A stretch of DNA of 64,000 bases. Source: Lota lota. Taxonomy: Eukaryota > Chordata > Actinopteri > Gadiformes > Lotidae. Position numbers and translations under genes: made by a program. Each line of letters opens with the position of its first letter. Within the stretch, counting starts at the first letter, position 1. Of this stretch, positions 36,903-49,115 are shown in pieces. The stretch is from contig JACYXH010000833.1 of the NCBI GenBank assembly GCA_026745465.1, forward strand, positions 1 through 64,000, written 5' to 3'. The notes under the pieces are model-generated. The model worked only from the letters and a program-made list of their open reading frames with translations. It did not search any database and had not been told where the DNA came from.

Positions 36903-39900
36903 CTGTGGAAATAGAAATATAAGAAATGTAATGAAAGTGGCTGAAAAGACCTACAGCTCATTTAATTTATTCAGACTCCTAGGTTGAGCGTAGTACATAT
37001 GAGGACTTTTATTTTCCCTAACAGGAAGTTCAAACCTCTAACTGTTTCAAGCTAGTGCATGCATTTACAGAAGGTTAAGCATATTTGGATTTATAAGGAC
37101 CTGGTAATGGCTCTATAGGCTGGACACCAACCTGTAAAACAGATGAAGTTAAGATGTTCTTCACAAGAGCGTGGCCTCCATGTGGAAGGTTCCATGCTGG
37201 ACACGCCCCCACAGGGGCTGGAATGTTGTGACCCTTCGTCCCATTGGCTGAAGTCCATCGGGTCACCTGACATCCAAAACCAGGAGTTTCCTGAAAGAGA
37301 CCTACCAACATTGAAAGAGAATAAAGAGTTACCTGGGTGGAAGGAAGAATAATGTGGCCAAATATTTAGCTTTTGTTATTTTCATGGTATTTCTGATAAG
37401 ACAAAGTGATGGACGGACAGATGATCGTAAGGACAGACTTGACTGCCTGATAGACACCAAGGTCTGGCCAGTACCTGCGCAGGCCCACCCAGAGGTGGCT
37501 GGTTAGTGGGAAGGGGGTGCGAGCCACCAGCTCATCAATCATCTCATGCTCTTCTGGGTCCCTGAGGCTCAGCAGGTCCCAGTGAAAGTCTCTGCAGTAG
37601 AGCAGGGCGTCTGACCAGCACAGCCGTGTCCCCACCAGAGTGATGTTCCTCCCCATCTCCTGAATGCTGACGGAGGGTGGAGGAGGCCCTAACTCTGGGG
37701 AACCAAAAGACAGTGTGGGGGTGAGGGATTTCTACTCTCAGCACTGGAAGTATCCCTTAATGTATCATTGAGCAGAGACCCAATCCCTACCCACTATTAA
37801 GACATTTAGCAGACGCTTTTAAATTTACAAAAGCTTCATTAGCGACACTAAATTTCCAATCAGTGTGGGATGTTTTTAAACACATCCATTTTAAGGGCAA
37901 AACAACACCTTCAGACACTTGGCAGTTCTTTCTCTCAAATAAGTCTACAGTCTAATCTCAGCACACTTAAACTCAACTGATGTGAAGGGCTATGAGGTGT
38001 CTTGCACCATACAGAAAACTTTGATACTTCACTCTGAAATATCATGATACATAACAGTCATGTAGATCAGTGGTGCCAACCTTTGACTTTAGGTGGACCA
38101 CTAAATTGTCATCAAGACCTTTCTTGGACCACCTCAGATGCAAACGGTAGAAAATAGATAAATACAAATGCAGTGGCTGAGCAAAGAGTGCCAGCAAACC
38201 CTTTATACACAAGTATTACTGCAAGAAGGCCATGGCCAGTGGGAGACAGTGGAAATAAGAAGTCAGCAACACTGCTTATGCTCCCTTTGTGTTTATTTAG
38301 CAAACACAAAGCAACACAAAACTAAATGACTGCACAAAGCAAATCTTTTTTTAATAATAGCAAACCATAATACTTTATTTACTGATTAGTTATAATTATT
38401 TAAAATGATCAATGTTGTTTTTTCTATTATTGTAAATTTGTCTATTTCAAGACTAAGTTCCCGCAGTACCCTCATGTACCACCTGCAGTACCCTCATGTA
38501 CCACCTGCAGTACCCTCATGTACCACCTGCAGTACCCTCATGTACCACCAGTGGTACGTGTACCACCTGCAGTACCCTCATGTACCACCAGTGGTACGCA
38601 GACCACCTGCAGTACCCTCATGTACCAGTAGTGGTAAGTGTACCACCTGCAGTACCCTCGGGTACCAGTAGTGGTACGTGTGCCACCTGCAGTACCCTCG
38701 TGAACCAGTAGTGGTACGCAGACCACAGGTTGAAAACACTGTATGCAGATTGTGCTTTGGTGGATGCTTTTACCCAAAGTGTCTTACAATATCATCGTGT
38801 ATACATTGTTTTAATAGGTAGCCCAGAGTGGGAAACAAACCCCTAACCCGGACAGTGTTTGACGATCATGAAATGATGGACTGCGTTCTTACCTCCGTAC
38901 ACTTTGACCTCACAAAGCTCCAGCTTGACTAATTGAACAGAGGAATTGTAGAAGTTGATGAACCTTCCTTCCATTCCCCAACACTTGACAGTCTGAGTCA
39001 AGCAGCTTGGGTCATCGTTGATGATGGCACACCTGAGGAAAAGAGACAGAGAGAGAAGATACAGTAGTCTGGTGAAGGTATCAGAGACCAGATTCCAGTA
39101 GCTGGTGTGTGTCCAGGTGTACTTGAGCAGAGCACTGGTTGTGTTCCCTTATTTTCTGGGAATATAATATTATATGCTATTTAGTCATTTACACTTTTAT
39201 CCAAAGACACTTAAAAGCAGGTCGAGGTCATTAGGGATCAAACCCAGAACGTTTTGGCTGGGAGTCTAACAGTATTGAGTGGAAGTAGGGTAGGTGACAC
39301 CAGTGATTCACCTCGGATTGTCGTTGCCGTTGTTCACCAGTGAATTCCCGATGAGTATTTCCACACCGTTGAGCCTCTCCCTAACGGCATTCATATTAGT
39401 GACCTGGATCTCTGACACCCTGTACACACCAGGCAGCTCCACCCTCCACCATGGTTTGGCCTGGAACTGGGTAGCGCTGCAGCTGTTGTGATTGAAATAA
39501 GGGTCGGTGTTCCCATCGATGGCGCGTTCAGCCTCTGCGCCATAGGCAGTTGTAGACTGAACAGCCGTGCCGCTCAACGCCAGGTTAATGCGGGATACAG
39601 CTTAATGGAGAAAGAAACCACAGAATAGTTTGTCAAGTTGCATTCCAGTGTTCAAAACACATTGAAATACTTATAATAATAATTATAACTAGTCATCGGC
39701 CTCTAAATGGGGCACACATAAATACCTGAAAATCCAGGTGACTTCCACAGGAGGATGACAACACCTGGTGATGAGAAAATACTATTTACTTGATAAAATA
39801 ACATCTCTGCTATTATAAGCGAATATTTACAAGCATACTGTATATCCTGCAACTGTTATACCTATGAAATAGGTAAAACTATTTGTAGTAGGAATCTAAC

Positions 39901-40059
39901 ACACTCACAATCACAAAAATATAGGAGGAGGTCAACTGTTAAAAGTTATGACAGGTATATTTTTATTAATTTAACATAATGAACTGGACAATGATAAATA
40001 CTGTAGTGCTGTGTGGAATGCCTACCAATGAAACTGAAGATGAGACGACTGGACCCCAT
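36832..40059 (-). CDS. Secreted F-type lectin / C-type lectin fusion protein, 320 aa, seven coding exons
   Basis: Exons, in transcript order: 40,059-40,026; 39,764-39,726; 39,600-39,312; 39,032-38,893; 37,694-37,475; 37,301-37,132; 36,902-36,832. All junctions are GT-AG and phases agree. Residues 1-25 form a signal peptide (MGSSRLIFSFIGVVILLW...). Residues 29-167 are a fucolectin-type F-type lectin domain (RAIDGN, PWWRVEL, ERLNG, IGNSLVNNGNDNPRC, LCEVKVYG). After a Pro-rich linker (171-174), residues about 193-297 form a C-type lectin fold with C201/C295 and C271/C287 and the landmarks LWVGL and WFWMSGD. No membrane anchor follows; the protein ends NQIRCT. Compared with the eel fucolectin site (His52, Arg79, Asp81, Arg86), only the last Arg is kept (R100; the others are A67, M94, A96). 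The C-type domain has DPM and WRP where Ca-dependent lectins have EPN/QPD and WND. N184 and N150 are in glycosylation sequons. A role in innate recognition is inferred. Confidence 0.88.
37132..37301 (-). CDS. Lectin gene exon 6 (second half of C-type lectin domain)
   Basis: 170 nt coding SLSGNSWFWMSGDPM through NFICFT. The acceptor used (TTGGTAG) restores the frame; the nearby TTTCAG would not fit the donor phase. Confidence 0.85.
37475..37694 (-). CDS. Lectin gene exon 5 (linker and first half of C-type lectin domain)
   Basis: 220 nt. Starts after GGTTCCCCAG, encodes a Pro-rich linker and then CWSDALLYCRDFHWDLLSLR to SHLWVGLR, ending at donor GTACTGG. Confidence 0.88.
38464..38735. repeat. 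22-bp minisatellite in a lectin intron
   Basis: Copies of CAGTACCCTCATGTACCACC that later alternate with CAGTGGTACG-type inserts, so the array changes from a 22-bp to a roughly 43-bp period. GTACCAC and GTGGTAC make it rich in short inverted repeats. Confidence 0.85.
38740..38850 (-). repeat. SINE-like fragment
   Basis: TTTTACCCAAAGTGTCTTAC and AAACAAACCCCTAACCC resemble a SINE tail and a decayed tRNA-type B-box (minus strand). Truncated. Confidence 0.45.
38893..39032 (-). CDS. Lectin gene exon 4 (C-terminal part of F-type lectin domain)
   Basis: 140 nt after TTTTCCTCAG; codes CAIINDDPSC to LCEVKVYG, the standard fucolectin C-terminal half. Donor GTAAGAACG. Confidence 0.9.
39178..39290 (-). 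repeat. tRNA-derived SINE fragment
   Basis: On the minus strand: GACTCCCAGCCAAAACGTTC, then the B-box-like GGGTTTGATCCC, then CTTTGGATAAAAGTG. It is related in layout to 28,045-29,232 but unexpanded. Confidence 0.65.
39312..39600 (-). CDS. Lectin gene exon 3 (main F-type lectin exon)
   Basis: 289 nt after CTCCATTAAG; encodes 95 whole codons covering RINLALSGTAVQS, RAIDGN, PWWRVEL and IGNSLVNNGN. Donor GTGAATCAC. Confidence 0.92.
39726..39764 (-). CDS. Lectin gene exon 2 (39-nt micro-exon, signal peptide core)
   Basis: Bounded by CTCATCACCAG and GTATTTATG; encodes VVILLWKSPGFS and joins exons 1 and 3 in phase. The hydrophobic run with exon 1 makes a convincing signal peptide. Confidence 0.8.
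40026..40059 (-). CDS. Lectin gene exon 1 (start codon)
   Basis: Begins AACCATGGGG, a good Kozak context, four bases after acceptor TTTTTTCTCCAG (exon start 40,063). It encodes MGSSRLIFSFI plus one base, then donor GTAGGC. Confidence 0.8.
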
Positions 40060-40310
40060 GGTTCTGGAGAAAAAACATGCCCAGACAATAGATAATACTA
40101 GCTACTAGGTATACAGTCATACATACATATGAAATTATACATACAACATTCTATTGAAAGTGGAAACAAATAGATCCTTTGAGATGGAGCCATAAGTAAT
40201 TGACATATTAGATTAATCTCAGGAGTCCAAAAATGAGGAGTCTGCCATTACAGAGCAATACAATTAAATCCTAAAATAGTTAGTCTCTCTGACTTGAAGA
40301 TGGTACTCAC

Positions 40311-40462
40311 CGGCAGAGTCTGTAGGTCCGTCTGCTACGAATGAGGCGTCTGAATCTAGCATCAGCACTAGATAAACTTGGATTTGCATTAAGTAATCCA
40401 AAGGCTCTTGTACGCAAATGCTACTGCTCAAGCCCTCACTGTGAGAGTGACTATGGGGTTTT
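40311..40462 (-). other. Putative 5' untranslated exon of the lectin gene
   Basis: 152 nt between acceptor TTTCCTTTCCTGCAG and donor GTGAGTACC, in line with the coding exon 1 acceptor. It contains stops in all useful frames, so it is probably untranslated. The promoter would be further right. Confidence 0.5.
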
Positions 40463-42261
40463 CTGCAGGAAAGGAAAGGTGAGAGATATGAGGTGAATTT
40501 AACAAAAACATGGCTCTCTTTATTACAACAAACTCCTTTAAGTTTGAGATACAGGGGAAAACGGGTAAGCAAGGCTAGATGAGTGTTTAGATAATTTAAT
40601 ATAGAAATGGTACATATTTGACCTTTAACCATGTCTAACATAATACCTACACTTAACCATCTAACCAGCTAAAATAAGCAATTTATAATAATGTAAGTTA
40701 GAAAGCAGACGTGTGAGTAGCTCACTTTGATAGTCTTAAAGGCAAAAACAGAAAAAAACCTAGGGATCTAGAAATGCGTGTATTTATACACATGGTATCG
40801 TCAGGGTGTATCCCTTTAATGGTACCACTAAAACACTTTGTCCAGGGTCGTAGTCTTCCCTTTGATTGGTTGAGATGTCATTGAGTTTATTTAATTACTA
40901 GCAATGGGTATGTTTTCATCTGTCTGCCTCTGTACTTTCCTCTCCAATTTGATTTGCAAAGATATTCAATGGAAAATAAATGCATGGTTTTATTTCCTTC
41001 TCCATGTATTCATTATGAATTGGTAATATGTATAATTTTAGAATTTAGAATTAGAATTGTCCAATTATATGTAGTTCTAAGTAAAACATTTATTTTTCAA
41101 ACTTTAGTTATGGTTAACATGTTCAGGCTGATTACACTTGTCCTGATGAGTAACAGAGATATCAGATGTGTATCTTACTTAAAAATGATTATGGCCCCAC
41201 TGCTACGTACCTTGCCCTGACGTCAGTCTCTACAGATCACTTTGCATCGGCTCACACTGGCTCTAGGTAGGAAGAACAACCATTGATAAAATGGAAAACA
41301 TTTCTAGCTACTGCACCCATTTATAGGCACTTTATGGGGAAATTGGAAGGGCGTTGAATATTTGCAAGCATTATTTGTATAGGCCTCGTGAGGCACGTCA
41401 ACGCGCTGCACGAAGAATCTTGGGAAATCTCTCTGTGTTATATTGTTGTGTGATGAAGGGAAATATATGTGCTATATTGTTGTGTGATGAAGGACAAACG
41501 GACACGCAAGTATGTATACTTGCATATACTTGTATACGTATACTTGTATGTAAACTATGTATATGTTGCAAACTTGGACACAAAGAGACTTCCAAGCGCA
41601 CATATGTGTAAAATGGTTATTTTAATTATTTTCTGGAAATACAGAAACACAAGCACGTCAGTGTAGTGGTGCTACATGCAGGCTATCTGGCGCTCTCCTG
41701 CGTCCTACCCAAAGGACCCCTAAGCTGCCCCGAAGTGCCTGTGGGAGCTTTACTGACTGTAAACCATAAATTACCCTACTAAAATAGATCAGTCTTTCTT
41801 GCAAATGCATATATATCAGATTAAAAATGTACAAAATAATAAACCAAACAATAAAAGACGACATGACAATATAGTACGAGAATGGGGGGTGTCGAGTGTC
41901 CATTAATATACCCAACATTACTGTGGGCCCCACATATATGTGTATCTTGTATTTCCTTTAATGGTTCTATGTACCTTTGGGAGTTGTGCTTAATCTTAAA
42001 TTTAATTAATTCATATAATGATTATCATGAGGCTGTTTTGGTGCCCCTCCTGCACTTCATTCCCTACACAATGACTTAATATAGACGGTGCAGGAACTGG
42101 GGTTGCACTGGGGCCCGTGGGATGGGGGGCCCGTAGAGAGATCGGGCCCTCCGACAGTGTGTTGGAAGGGCAAAATAATGGCCTCGCAAGGGCCAAAGAA
42201 TGGGCCCTCGCAAGCGATTCAGATTGCCAGCTCGGAAATACGCCTGTGTTCAAATATTTTA
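40463..42261. other. Intergenic upstream of the lectin gene
   Basis: AT-rich DNA with a small tandem repeat (ATATTGTTGTGTGATGAAGG twice near 41,440-41,490) and a short GC-rich patch (42,085-42,240) with GGGCCC-rich inverted phrases that looks transposon-derived. No gene recognised. Confidence 0.5.
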
Positions 42262-42835
42262 TTTATTTATTCAAGGCATTAATTAATTATTATTAATACC
42301 CCTTCCTGTGGTCTTGTTGATAAACACACAGACACAGCGTCTCTAGGAGACAGCCGAGTGGAGGCGTTGCTATGACAACTCAGACCTCTGACGGCTCGAC
42401 CTGCACACACACAGGGCGTGGCAGGTAGAAGCACACACACGCTTCCCACTTCATTTGGTCAGGGATCAGGTATTCAAACAGTGTTCTCAGAGAGAGGAGA
42501 GGCTTTGAACCTGATTTGGCTGCTAGTGAATTTCCATCAGCAGTCCGTGTGCATCAATTCAAATGTGTTGGATGAAGGGAGAAGGACAGACAGCAGAGTG
42601 ATGTGTGTCTGCCTGACCCTGTACTGTATAAAGTTACATTGAGGGTTGAGTATAGGCTTGAGTAGTTGATTGAGTTGTTTTCTTTGTCAACTGAGTTTGG
42701 ATAAGACTGTGTGTGGTTGATGGGTGAAGCAGCCTCACCTGGCCCGAGTCACACTGATTAGACTCTGGGGCGGGGTGAGGCTGCACACCTGTGGTGCATT
42801 GACCAATCAAGGCTCACAGGTTAAACCAGCCGTCA

Positions 42836-42889
<54 letters not shown>

Positions 42890-43290
42890 ACACCCACACC
42901 CACACCCACACCCACACCTACACCTACACACACACACACACACTCAGGCAGAGAGAGAGAGCTGACATGTCAGTATTCACCTCCTGCTCTGCATGCAACA
43001 TACTTTCAAACTCTGCAATAAACTGGTTTTCATCAACTACCAGTGTCCTGGTGTGGGAGGAGCCCAGTAAAGCCACCTGGGTGGCTTATGACAGGGTCAC
43101 ATGCTACTGTCGGACTTTGTGCAGAAGGTTTTTTTTAAATTAAAGACTTGTATATTGTTATGTTCCCATGAATCTGATGTCAATATTGACTGATGATTAT
43201 TGATCAGCCGTTGTTTCATAAGCTACTCCTTGACTCCTATTCATGTAGACATTAGTCTTCATGTGGGACTTTTTTGACCTCCTTGTCATG
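42262..43290 (+). repeat. Segmental duplication, copy 1
   Basis: About 1.03 kb alignable with 44,850-45,886 (offset about 2.59 kb), from ATTCAAGGCATTAATTAA through CGTCTCTAGGAGACAGCCGA, a CA microsatellite (42,838-42,945, with CACACC variants) and CATGTAGACATTAGTCTTCA. The 74-aa open frame shared by the copies has no recognised domain. Confidence 0.85.
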
Positions 43291-44048
43291 TCTCCTTTGT
43301 CAAGACAAAATGTGAATAACCTGGTCTGTAAAGTAAACGGGGAGCTGCGGTTTTAATTAATAAAGAAATAAAAATATATTATATATAAAACATATATAAC
43401 ATGATTTAGTATGAATATAATAACGACTCATTTAAATCAGTTGAGAAATATAAACCTCATAGTGCTGTTTACCTCCTGTTCTCTTGTATTTGCTTACAGG
43501 CCAGTCTTGACCTCTCCAACATGGCGGCGACGTTGACACAGCACAGCAACAGGTCAAAACAGCCAAGTGTCTTAGTAAATATGTCTCTGCTCTCCTCTCT
43601 CTCTACGTGGCCCCGACCCACACTCTGTGGGGAAAACATTTCACTCACCAACTTTTAACACGGATTAGTGTCTCGTTTGTAGCAACACTCTGGATGTGTA
43701 CTGCACGTTCACATGTGTGCACGTTGTGTGCACGTTCATATGTGTGCACGTTAATATGTGTGCATGTTCATATGTGTGCACGTTGTGTGCGTGCACGTGT
43801 CCACAGAAACCAATGTAATCGATACGATGGATTGATAGTAAGTGTGCTTTTTAAGTCCAACCGGTGTTTTATAGACATTATATTTGTCTTGAAACTACAA
43901 ATGGTTTAACAAGCACTACACAAAATGTGTTAAAAGAGGTTTCCAGATCTATCTATTTATTAAGAGATATAGGCCTACATAAGCCCACTTTAAATAAATA
44001 CATTCGTAGTGTTTTCTATCACAAACCGACACAATGTGCTCTGTATTG
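43291..44048. other. Spacer with alternating purine-pyrimidine repeat
   Basis: Mostly AT-rich, with a block at 43,700-43,803 of GTGTGCACGTT and CATATGTGTGCACG repeats (alternating purine-pyrimidine, Z-DNA-prone). No gene seen. Confidence 0.5.
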
Positions 44049-44285
44049 AGTGAAGGCTGTCTCTAGGAGACTGGGAGGGGAGGGGTTGCTATGACAACTC
44101 AGACCTCTGACGGCTCGACCTGCACACACACAGGGCGTGGCAGGTAGAAGCACACACACGCTTCCCACTTCATTTGGTCAGGGATCAGGTATTCAAACAG
44201 TGTTCTCAGAGAGAGGAGAGGCTTTGAACCTGATTTACTAACTAGGGAATTTCCATCAGCTGACCATTTGCATCCTTTCAAATGT
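44049..44285 (+). repeat. Segmental duplication, truncated copy 2
   Basis: Repeats about 230 bp of copies 1 and 3 (TCTCTAGGAGAC to GAATTTCCATCAGC) and then breaks off into a GGA-rich purine tract. Confidence 0.8.
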
Positions 44286-44314
44286 GTTTTTCAGAGTCAG
44301 TTCAACTGTAAGGA

Positions 44315-44770
44315 GGAACAGGAGGAGGAGTAGCAAGAGGAAGAGGAGGAGGAGGAGGATGATGAGGAGGAATAGAATGGGGAGGAGGAGGATGGGGAGG
44401 AGGAGGAGGATGGGGAGGAGGAGGAGGAGGATGGGGAGGAGGAGGAAGCAGGAAAAGGAGAAGCAGGAGGAGGACGATGAGGAGGATATGGAGCAGGGGG
44501 AAGGGGAAGAAGGAGGAGGAAGGAGGAGAAGAAGGAGGAGGAGCAGGATGAGGAGCAAGAGGAGGAGGAACAGGACAATTAGGATCAAGAGGAGGAGGAG
44601 GAGCAGGACTGGGAGGAGAAGTAGGAGGAAGCAGGAAGAGGAGAATCAGGAGGAGGATATGGTGCAGAAGAAAGGGGAAGGAGGAGGAGCATGAGGAGGA
44701 ACAGGACAAGGAGGAGGAGGAGACATAGGAGGAGGAGGAGGAGGAGGATTACGAGGAGGAAGGGGAAGGC
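44315..44770. repeat. Polypurine GGA-repeat tract
   Basis: More than 400 bp of almost pure purine on the plus strand (GGAGGAGGA, AGGAAGCAGGA). Long frames encoding poly-Arg/Glu or poly-Ser/Leu/Pro are artefacts. Long polypurine mirror-like tracts can form triplex (H-DNA). Confidence 0.9.
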
Positions 44771-44849
44771 ATGTAAAGTAAACAGGGAGCTGTGGTTTTT
44801 CTGGATAGAAAATAAATTAACGTTTACATTTGTCAACCACCGTTTTTTT

Positions 44850-45886
<1,037 letters not shown>

Positions 45887-46102
45887 TATTATTATTCATG
45901 TAGACTTTAGTCTTCATGTGGGACTGTTTAGACCTCCATGTCATGTTATTATTATTCATGTAGACTTCAGTCTTCATGTGGGACTGTTTTGACCTCCTTG
46001 TCATGTTATCATCATTCATGTGTGATCCCCCTGCACCTCCTGGCCTCCTAGCATCCCTGGGAGGAGAGAGACCTCCTGTGTGTTCCTCCTACATGGTTCC
46101 TT

Positions 46103-46105
<3 letters not shown>

Positions 46106-46149
<44 letters not shown>

Positions 46150-46240
46150 ACACACACACGTACACACACACACACACACACGCACACACACAAAAACACA
46201 TGCACACACACACACGCACACACATGCACACACACACAGT
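46106..46240. repeat. (CA)n microsatellite with CGTA/CG/TG interruptions
   Basis: Long CA repeat with occasional ACGTAC and ATGCAC interruptions. A second, shorter CA run lies at 46,448-46,494. Confidence 0.95.
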
Positions 46241-46446
46241 CTTTGTCTTTATTGAAATCAGTAAAGTGTACAAACATTATACCATGTTATTCAGTATTCA
46301 GAAGCATACACTCAAAGAAACAGACTATGAATTATTGTGTTATCAAAATGGATCCTTTAAACATTAATGCATGACTGCAGCTTTTGATCTTATTCAGTTT
46401 TTCCTTCTTCCTCTTGTTACAATCTTTACAGGCAGGTATTACAGAA

Positions 46447-46480
<34 letters not shown>

Positions 46481-46481
<1 letters not shown>

Positions 46482-47480
46482 CACATACATATGTTGTGTG
46501 TGTGTATTGCATCAATGTAGACATGATTATTAAGCTTCATACACAACATACATACCAGGACATCAAAACGATTCTGATCAGGATTTCAAAAAATTAAAAT
46601 GCATCCATTAATACAGTAGTCCTACAAATAGGCTTCATAACTGTATGCCTATCATAGTGCTGACTAAATATATGAACATAGTTGTTTCCAGGACTACGTG
46701 AGTTAGGCTTTAGGCCTACATGAATAATTTAAACGTCTTGAGAGTATTAAACCAATTGATTTGATGTAAGGTCCTTTTTGAAACACTAGAAAAAGGTTTA
46801 CCGTAACACCATCTGCTGGTTAGATGACGTCAGTGCAACTGGCTGACATGAAAAAAACATGAAGCCTACGTCACCACCATTGATTTATGTGTTGAGACGA
46901 TCCTGGCAGTTTTAAATCACCTTGAATGTCATTTCATGTCCCTCTTATACGAGTGAAACTCTCAAATATAGAGTAGGCCTAAACTACATAACACAATATT
47001 GAGATTGACACCACAATATTCAAACAATATCACATGAGTAAAAGTAGTCATCAGATAATGGCTTGAGGAAGAGTAAGAAAGTATCTAGTGAAAAGACTTC
47101 TCAAGTACTGAGTTACTTCAAACCAAATGATTTATTGTTGTAATAAGCAGAGCAAGATGAACGTAAATAGACAAATATTACATTGTATATGCTTGTTTAA
47201 TAGACATTAACAACACATAAAATAGCATGTATCCCTTCAAATGAAACACACAATAACACATTACATCTTTACAAAATAACATGAATGAAGGCAAATACAG
47301 ACACAACAAATCTCTCTCTCTCTCTCAGACTTGAGTAAGAGTGAAAAGTATGTTACAATAAAACTACTCTTAAAAGTAATCTATTCAAAAAGTTACTGAA
47401 GTACATGAAAGAGTAAATATAACCTCTGCGTGTATTTATATGTTTGTAACAAATTTGTTTTTGTCTGTGTGTTTCCGATT
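46481..47480 (+). repeat. Left arm of a large inverted repeat flanking the TRIM B/C zone
   Basis: Matches 61,340-62,216 in reverse complement: CTACAAATAGGCTTCATAAC, CTGACTAAATATATGAACAT, AGTAGTCATCAGATAATGGC, AATAGACATTAACAACACAT and AAAGTTACTGAAGTACATGA all recur inverted and in order. A partial direct copy is at 50,285-50,710. Confidence 0.8.
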
Positions 47481-47599
47481 CCGCATTGGAAAGTGGTTCA
47501 AAGACTAAAAGAGTAGTTTGGAAACAGAGTAAGTCCATAGCAACGTGTGTTGATACGGAGCGCAGGAGTACAGCACGCTACAGTACAACATGGCGCCCT

Positions 47600-47930
47600 G
47601 CAGACAGGACGGCTTCAACGAGGATTATGGCTCAACATGTTGGACTCACCTTCTAATGTTTCCGTCTGAATGTTCCCTTTAAAAAGGCTTCTTTGTCTCC
47701 GGAGCGTGAGAAGGGCCGACACGTGGCGTCTCTTCGCTTCGGTTTAAATGAACTTCCGTCTCCCGAACAAGAGAGAAGGGTCTGTATATAGAGCTCCAGG
47801 CTCGGCCACGCCCCTCCGTCGGACCATTTCCGGTCCTGAGCTTGGAGAAGGAAGTGACGTCTGAAATGGTGAACGCCAGAAGGGACGATACGATCGGCCC
47901 ATACACATCCATCTACTGTAGGTTTCAACA
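47600..47930 (-). pseudogene. Orphan TRIM promoter and 5' exon (remnant D)
   Basis: Read on the minus strand: a CpG-rich stretch with TATA-like CTCTATATACAG (47,781-47,792), CCGGAGACAAAGAAG, then AACATTAGAAG before donor GTGAGTCC, matching the TRIM A 5' exon end and early intron (also CCTGTCTGCAGGGC). No TRIM coding exon follows; the sequence enters the inverted-repeat arm. A 91-codon minus-strand frame overlaps but has no domain. It may still be an active promoter. AAACCGAA (minus, near 47,740) resembles an IRF half-site. Confidence 0.55.
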
Positions 47931-48997
47931 GGTCATTTTACATCAAGCACGGAACGAATAAATGTCACGAAAAACTGATGAAATAATTCGGACTGACAAA
48001 ATGGCGTCAACTTTACATTAGTTACGACGCGAATATGCGGCATTTTCCAGTAGGAATCGCACAGTGAAATAATTCAACCCCCAACCTAGTCTATGCTCTG
48101 TCATTTCACCTAAATATCCTATGTATTTAGAGGATTCAATTAGAATGGAGTTTCCCTTTTTAACCCAAGTGTAAAGTAGTAAAACAATCACCCCCGATAG
48201 TTATAATAGTATTCTAGTTTAAATCCAATATGAAATACATGTATCATTATAATCATGTTATGATTAGTATGTTATGTCTTATGTAATAACCTGAGTTAAA
48301 TCTGAATAATAACACAAATAGTATTCTTTTATACCATGTTCTGAATATAAAATACAAAATTACTATTATTTGTCAAAGTTCGTATACTGATTAATATGAT
48401 TGTCTAATAATAATAGTAACTTTATTCATGTAAATCATAATTAATAATTAATATAAAAATAATAAAACCTATTGGATGGTTAACAGTATTAATATATGTA
48501 AGATACATGACGTCAACCATCATCTTCATTCCCAGTAGGAGCAATACAGTTATAGTTATATTATATTATAATATCAACAGTCATTCAGTTAGATTACATT
48601 ATAATAAACACTTACCAAAGCTAAACTCCTTTTTACAATTGTGTTGTAACGCAAGACGCAGTGTAGTGACAACAAGTGTGTCTCCAATTCTCTAACTCAG
48701 TCACAGTGTTGAAAGGATGAATGCGGTTGAACAAGGCTACATTGCATGAACATTGCACAGAGTAACATCAAGCCACAGTCAAACTTCAGCAGCAGCTTGC
48801 AAGTGTATGATAGTTGTGAAAAGGAAAGACTAAAATTGGGAGAGTGTGCAAGTGCATGTGTAAATGCATGTGGGTGCAGCAGTGGTAAAGTCGGTCGATT
48901 AGTCATCCCCAGTTAGGCCCAGTACACACACGTGTACACACTGCACTCAAAACACAAGATACAACCCTGCACTTCAACTACAATGAGCCAAAACCAG
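47931..48997. other. AT-rich intergenic, nothing recognised
   Basis: Low-complexity AT-rich DNA with scattered TAATAATAA. No splice-bounded open frame. Confidence 0.5.
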
Positions 48998-49115
48998 GTT
49001 GACTGAGAGGTCAAATCCAGGATGACTGAGAGGTCAAAACCAGGTTGACTGAGAGGTCAAATCCAGGTTGACTGAGAGGTCAAATCCAGGTTGACCGAGA
49101 GGTCAAATCCAGGTT
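48998..49115. repeat. 23-bp minisatellite
   Basis: Five copies of GGTTGACTGAGAGGTCAAA plus TCCA/ACCA, with the last copy degenerate. Confidence 0.85.

Larger units (their letters stand above)
37303..38892. repeat. Lectin introns: SINE-tail fragment and other repeats
   Basis: Apart from exon 5, this interval includes a SINE/transposon-tail phrase CATTTAGCAGACGCTTTTAA near 37,803, the minisatellite at 38,464-38,735 and a SINE fragment at 38,740-38,850. No extra exon is evident. Confidence 0.5.

Noticed and set aside
37075-37311. Alternative 78-codon minus-strand frame over the lectin exon 6
   Set aside because: The other frame gives the C-type lectin signature (WFWMSGD, FICF) with matching splice phase.
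44256-44836. Arg/Glu-rich and Ser/Leu/Pro-rich open frames
   Set aside because: They arise from a polypurine GGA tract.
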